Source: SIG603 sp964370115 (GTDB lineage Bacteria > Bacillota > Clostridia > Oscillospirales > Acutalibacteraceae). From it: a stretch of DNA of 64,000 bases. The notes under the pieces were generated by a model. That model searched no databases and was not told the DNA's origin. It worked only from the letters and a program-made list of their open reading frames with translations. Shown piece after piece: positions 60,589 to 64,000 of this stretch. The stretch's first letter is position 1; every line of letters starts with the position of its first letter. The stretch is from assembly GCA_964370115.1 (NCBI GenBank), contig CAYJIA010000001.1, forward strand, positions 1 to 64,000, given 5' to 3'. The translations under genes were made by a program, and so were the position numbers.

Positions 60589-60722
60589 GTAAAAGCTTTA
60601 CTCAATTTTTCTCGAAAAATTGCGGTTTCAAAAGGCAGAGCCTTTGTCGCTTTTCGCAAAAAGCGACATCTTATCCTAAGAAGAGCTTTTTTGAAGGTGA
60701 ATTTTTGCACAAAGTGCAAAAA
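60589..60722 (+). repeat. Palindrome-rich dispersed repeat, copy C
   Basis: Same orientation as, and just past, the Fe-S aldo/keto reductase. Hairpins: CAATTTTTC-tc-GAAAAATTG (60603-60622), AAAGGC-aga-GCCTTT, the 9-bp GTCGCTTTT-cgca-AAAAGCGAC (60646-60667) and TTTTTGCAC-aaa-GTGCAAAAA. Compared with copy A, two base pairs of the third stem change on both sides (T-A to C-G and C-G to T-A), which argues for selection on the fold. Confidence 0.88.
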
Positions 60723-60773
60723 GAGGAGCCTTTTAGGAAACATTTTTTGCCACAGAGACTTATTGACAGCATA

Positions 60774-60803
60774 AAAAAAGACGACCTTGTGGCCGTCTTT
60801 TTT
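60774..60803. terminator. Bidirectional terminator between convergent genes
   Basis: AAAAAAGACG pairs with CGTCTTTTTT (10 bp, then an inner CC/GG around TTGT). It closes both the Fe-S aldo/keto reductase and the DHH gene, whose stop is 2 nt away. Confidence 0.88.
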
Positions 60804-60804
60804 C

Positions 60805-61716
60805 TTATGCATTCACAAGTTCACCTAATAAACTCGTAATTTTCTCTTCCATGACTTCATCGTCAAACTGACAAGTACCTACGGCCTTGTGTCCTCCACC
60901 GCCGTATTTTAGCATAAGGCTACCTACATCAACATTCGATGTGCGATTTAGTACTGAGTAACCTACAGCACAGCTACAGCCCTTGCCACCGCGTCCGCTT
61001 ACTATCCACACGGAAATATTTTGCTCTGGATATAGGCTGTATATTAGGAAACGGTTTCCTGAATATATTGTCTCAAGTCCACGCAAATCGCTTATGATAA
61101 CATCTTTTTCTACACGTGTATGCGCCTTTACCATTTCAATAAATTTTTTATTTTGATCCCAGTATATTTCTACACGCTCTTTTACATCTGGAAGCTCCAT
61201 CATTTCTTCTATGCTCATAGTCAAACAGCAGTCTATAAGTTTTTCCATTAAAGCGTAGTTTGAAATTGTGAAGTTTCTCCATCTGCCAAGGCCTGTTCTT
61301 GGATCCATTAAATAGCCCATTAAAATCCAGCCGTCTGGATTTTGAACCTCGTCAATAGTAAGGTCGGCAGAGTCAACTTTGTCGACCGCCCACATCATTT
61401 TTTCAAGATTCGGGAAAGTTTCTGCGCCACCGTAGTATTCATAAATAATCCTAGCACATGACGGTGCAATTCTGCTTTCACCTTTGTATTTTCCCTCAAG
61501 CGCTACTCTCTCGTGCTCGCTTGAGTGATGGTCAAACCAAAGTCCACAGCCCTCAACATAAGGAACATTTGCAAGACAGTCGTCCTCTGTAATCTCTACA
61601 AGTCCGTCTTGTAAATCTTTAGGATGCGCAAAAGTCCAGTGGTCAATTATGCCAGCTGCTTTTAAAAGTGCTGCGCAGGCTAGTCCATCAAAGTCTGATC
61701 TTGTTACTAATCTCAT
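60805..61716 (-). CDS. DHH family phosphoesterase
   Basis: 303 aa. Metal-binding motifs are SDFDG at about 7-11 and FDHHSSEHE near 62-70; GGGGHKAVGTCQ near 280 is the DHHA1 substrate motif. The family includes exopolyphosphatases, oligoribonucleases and c-di-AMP phosphodiesterases. The length and N-terminal form resemble proteins often labelled exopolyphosphatase-related, but the substrate cannot be told. No membrane or GGDEF part as in GdpP. Confidence 0.85.
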   Translation of the reverse strand: MRLVTRSDFDGLACAALLKAAGIIDHWTFAHPKDLQDGLVEITEDDCLANVPYVEGCGLWFDHHSSEHERVALEGKYKGESRIAPSCARIIYEYYGGAETFPNLEKMMWAVDKVDSADLTIDEVQNPDGWILMGYLMDPRTGLGRWRNFTISNYALMEKLIDCCLTMSIEEMMELPDVKERVEIYWDQNKKFIEMVKAHTRVEKDVIISDLRGLETIYSGNRFLIYSLYPEQNISVWIVSGRGGKGCSCAVGYSVLNRTSNVDVGSLMLKYGGGGHKAVGTCQFDDEVMEEKITSLLGELVNA

Positions 61717-61881
61717 ATATATACCTCCAAATTTATTATTATATTCATTTATAATATTGTATCACGTTAATTTTAAAACTTCAATACCATTTTTCTTAAT
61801 AAAGTAAAATTTGTTACAAACATTTTGCAGTTTTTAGCCTCTTGACTAATGGATTTTTATCACAGCTTAGTAATACCATAA

Positions 61882-63462
61882 CTAAAGCATATACTTATTC
61901 AATATCATCTGGGCACATTTAATTCCGTCTACTGCGGCAGAAGTTATTCCGCCTGCGTATCCAGCACCCTCACCACACGGGTAAAAACCCTTTATGCTAA
62001 GGCACTCAAGTTCCTCATTCCTCAAAATTCTTACAGGTGACGAGCTTCTAGTTTCTGGGCCTGTTAAAACTGCGTCGGGCATATCAAATCCGTTTAGCTT
62101 TCTGCCAAACATTTTTATCCCCTCTTTCATCGCCTCGCTCACAAACGCTGGTAAAAGTTTGTTTAAATCGCAAAAACTTGTTCCGGGTTGATAGCTAGGC
62201 GTTACATCGCCAAAGGACTTACTCTCTCTATCATTTAAAAAGTCTTCAACCCTTTGTGTCGGTGCATTGTAATTCCTTCCAGCCATTATATAGCCCTTAC
62301 TCTCTAAGTCTTGTTGAAAATACATTCCTGCCAGTACATCGTCACTTTTAAAGTCTTCGGGATTTACTCCCACAAGAAGTGCACTGTTACTGTTTTGTGC
62401 ATCTCTCAAAAAGTTACTCATTCCATTTGTCACAACCATATTTTCCTCTGAACTCGAGGCTACTACATAGCCACCCGGACACATGCAAAAGCTGTAAACT
62501 CCCCTACCGTTTTTAAGTTTTGCAGAAAGTTTATAGTCTGCAGTGGGCAAATCACTATGAAAACTGCCATACTGTGCCTTGTTTATAAGCTCTGCCCTGT
62601 GCTCTATTCTAGCGCCTACCGAAAAAGCCTTTTGCTCCATAGGGATTTTCTCTCCCGAGAGCATTTTAAATGTATCCCTTGCGCTGTGTCCTATGGCAAA
62701 AATCACATTTTCGCAGTCGTATATAATTTCTTTGTTTGATATTGATACTTTTATTCTTTTTATTTTATTATCAGAAGTGTTAAGTCCCGTGACTAAAGCG
62801 TTAAAATTGACTTCTCCGCCTAGACTTATTATCTCTTCTCTAATATTTCTTACCGCGTCAGAAAGTTTATCTGTGCCAACATGAGGTTTTGCATCGTACA
62901 AAATCTCTTTTGGCGCGCCGTGACTTACCAGCTCCTTTAAAACCAGTTTAATCCTTGCATCTTTTATTCCAGTATTTAGTTTTCCATCAGAAAACGTTCC
63001 TGCGCCGCCCTCACCAAACTGTACATTTGAGTTTGTATTTAACTTTCGGTCTTCCCAAAAATTTTGCACATCTTTTTTTCTTGTTTCTACATCTGCACCA
63101 CGCTCAAAAACTATCGGTCTCATGCCTGCCCTTGCTAAAATAAGCGAGGCGAAAATACCCGCAGGACCAAAGCCTACAACAATAGGCCTTAACTCAGGTT
63201 TGCGTACTTTTGGTATGAAAAACTCGAGTTTTTGTGCTGGCGAGACGCTTTTTCGCTTTAAATACTTATCCTCGTTTTTCACGTTTATATCAACTGTATA
63301 AATATATTTAATATCCTGCTTTTTTCTTGCATCAATTGATTTTTTTACAATATCATAACTTAAAATTTCGTCAATACTCGCGCCTATATTTTTGCAAAGC
63401 TTTTTAAGTACATCTCTTTCTTCATGTTTCACTTTAACGGTTATGTCGCTTATTCTTAACAA
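61882..63462 (-). CDS. FAD-dependent dehydrogenase (COG2509-like)
   Basis: 526 aa. An N-terminal ~85-residue domain precedes the FAD loop VVGFGPAGIFASLILARAG; NVQFGEGGAGTFSDGKLNTG and the late CGEGAGYAGGITSAAVDGI are typical of this family of large flavoproteins with no settled function. TTG 63462 follows AAGGAAGTG. The gene upstream, another flavoprotein, ends 12 nt before its start. Confidence 0.88.
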   Translation of the reverse strand: MLRISDITVKVKHEERDVLKKLCKNIGASIDEILSYDIVKKSIDARKKQDIKYIYTVDINVKNEDKYLKRKSVSPAQKLEFFIPKVRKPELRPIVVGFGPAGIFASLILARAGMRPIVFERGADVETRKKDVQNFWEDRKLNTNSNVQFGEGGAGTFSDGKLNTGIKDARIKLVLKELVSHGAPKEILYDAKPHVGTDKLSDAVRNIREEIISLGGEVNFNALVTGLNTSDNKIKRIKVSISNKEIIYDCENVIFAIGHSARDTFKMLSGEKIPMEQKAFSVGARIEHRAELINKAQYGSFHSDLPTADYKLSAKLKNGRGVYSFCMCPGGYVVASSSEENMVVTNGMSNFLRDAQNSNSALLVGVNPEDFKSDDVLAGMYFQQDLESKGYIMAGRNYNAPTQRVEDFLNDRESKSFGDVTPSYQPGTSFCDLNKLLPAFVSEAMKEGIKMFGRKLNGFDMPDAVLTGPETRSSSPVRILRNEELECLSIKGFYPCGEGAGYAGGITSAAVDGIKCAQMILNKYML

Positions 63463-63474
63463 AATTTCACTTCC

Positions 63475-64000
63475 TTACAATATAATTTTCTTATCTGTCG
63501 CACTTTGCGCCGAACAAATTGCACTGCTCCATGCAAAATGAAGATTAAACCCACCGCACAGTCCATGGACATTTAAAATTTCACCTGCAAAATACAGCCC
63601 TTTTTGTTTTTTCGACTCAAATGTATTTATGTCTATCTCTGATACAGGCACGCCGCCTGCCGTAACTTGTGCGCTCTCAAAATCACTTATCCCATCGACT
63701 TTAAGACTAAATTCTTTCACTTTTTTTGAAAGCCTTAGCAGCTTTTCATCGCTTAGCTTACATATCGGAAGAAGCACATCGACACCACAACTTTTAACTA
63801 TTTCATAGGCAATTTTTGTGTTTACTACGCCACTTAAAATTTCACCACTTGAGAGATTTTTTTGGCTATATGTTAAATCCTTGATAAAATTATATACTTG
63901 TTTTGCGGTAAAATCGGGGCAAAAATCTATGTTTAATTTTATATCTTTATTACTGCTCTTTTGAAGATAGGCACCAACAAAAACCGATAAATCAAACACA
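63475..64000 (-). CDS. HI0933-like flavoprotein, C-terminal part
   Basis: The gene runs off the window edge; about 174 C-terminal residues are present. The end, FAGEILNVHGLCGGFNLHFAWSSAICSA, closes the FAD domain of HI0933/YhiN-type flavoproteins (COG2081); AQVTAGGVPVSEI is the matching inner segment. Function is not established. Paired with the flavoprotein after it, as seen in other Clostridia as I recall. Confidence 0.85.
   Translation of the reverse strand, partial: VFDLSVFVGAYLQKSSNKDIKLNIDFCPDFTAKQVYNFIKDLTYSQKNLSSGEILSGVVNTKIAYEIVKSCGVDVLLPICKLSDEKLLRLSKKVKEFSLKVDGISDFESAQVTAGGVPVSEIDINTFESKKQKGLYFAGEILNVHGLCGGFNLHFAWSSAICSAQSATDKKIIL

Noticed and set aside
60583..60774. A small protein gene after the Fe-S aldo/keto reductase
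   Set aside because: It lies wholly within repeat copy C, whose base changes keep hairpins paired rather than a protein; no ribosome site is present.

Overview
The window is a 64 kb stretch of a low-GC Gram-positive chromosome, most likely an anaerobic member of the Clostridia. The case rests on AT-rich sequence with strong AGGAGG-type ribosome binding sites and frequent TTG/GTG starts, spoIIM (an endospore engulfment gene), the sepF-ylmH-divIVA division cluster, a lysine riboswitch, formate-tetrahydrofolate ligase, an H-cluster [FeFe]-hydrogenase-type sensor, and an Mrp/Mbh-like ion-translocating module. Two runs of exactly 100 N (18733-18832 and 46070-46169) show that this is a scaffold with gaps of unknown true size, probably a draft or metagenome assembly. 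Family and species cannot be fixed from the sequence alone.

Layout. 1-4.9 kb: the tail of tRNA-Cys, a hydrogenase-like/GGDEF sensor, a cell-wall amidase, radA and a small conserved protein. 4.9-7.7 kb: a PadR/HAAS/DUF4097 module under a palindromic operator, a GNAT enzyme and a HAD phosphatase. 7.7-11.5 kb: two convergent tyrosine recombinases, spoIIM and proC. 11.5-15 kb: a decayed methyltransferase, a TIGR04086-like membrane protein, yajC and the queuosine genes tgt-queA. 15-18.6 kb: lysine riboswitch, asd, dapA, dapB and a stand-alone double-ACT protein. 18.7-21.4 kb: the cut end of a minus-strand gene at a gap, an aldo/keto reductase and a GH43 glycosidase. 21.4-34.8 kb: one long minus-strand run, miaB-ylbF-mutS-mutL-miaA-hlyD-yggS-sepF-ylmH-divIVA-lspA-rluD-comEA, joining tRNA modification, mismatch repair and division. 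34.9-44.7 kb: an Mrp/Mbh-type antiporter operon with four antiporter-like subunits and a CBS protein. 44.8-47.9 kb: an AraC regulator, tRNA-Trp followed by a tandem repeat built from the tRNA's own 3' end, and rodA. 48-52 kb: fhs, tsaE, tsaB, rpiB, upp. 52.2-57.5 kb: a GNAT gene and the aromatic operon aroF-aroA-pheA-aroQ-aroE behind a leader-peptide attenuator. 57.5-64 kb: a lipoprotein, ung, an iron-sulfur aldo/keto reductase, a DHH phosphoesterase and two flavoproteins.

The most interesting signals lie between genes. (1) A palindrome-rich repeat occurs three times (about 51946-52078, 52804-52917 and 60589-60722). Each time it sits just past a stop codon in the same orientation as the gene it follows, and one of its hairpins shows two compensatory base-pair changes. 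(2) A 183/184-bp tandem array downstream of tRNA-Trp carries the last 17 nt of the tRNA in each unit plus an inverted copy of its T-arm. (3) The aromatic operon has a 34-codon leader peptide with 6 Phe and 2 Tyr and overlapping terminator/antiterminator segments. (4) tsaB seems to start on AUA. (5) Two genes have their Shine-Dalgarno sequence inside the 3' arm of a preceding terminator hairpin.

Many coding starts given here were moved downstream from the longest open frame, because the longer frame began inside or before the Shine-Dalgarno sequence. All functions are from reading motifs by eye; no database search was possible.
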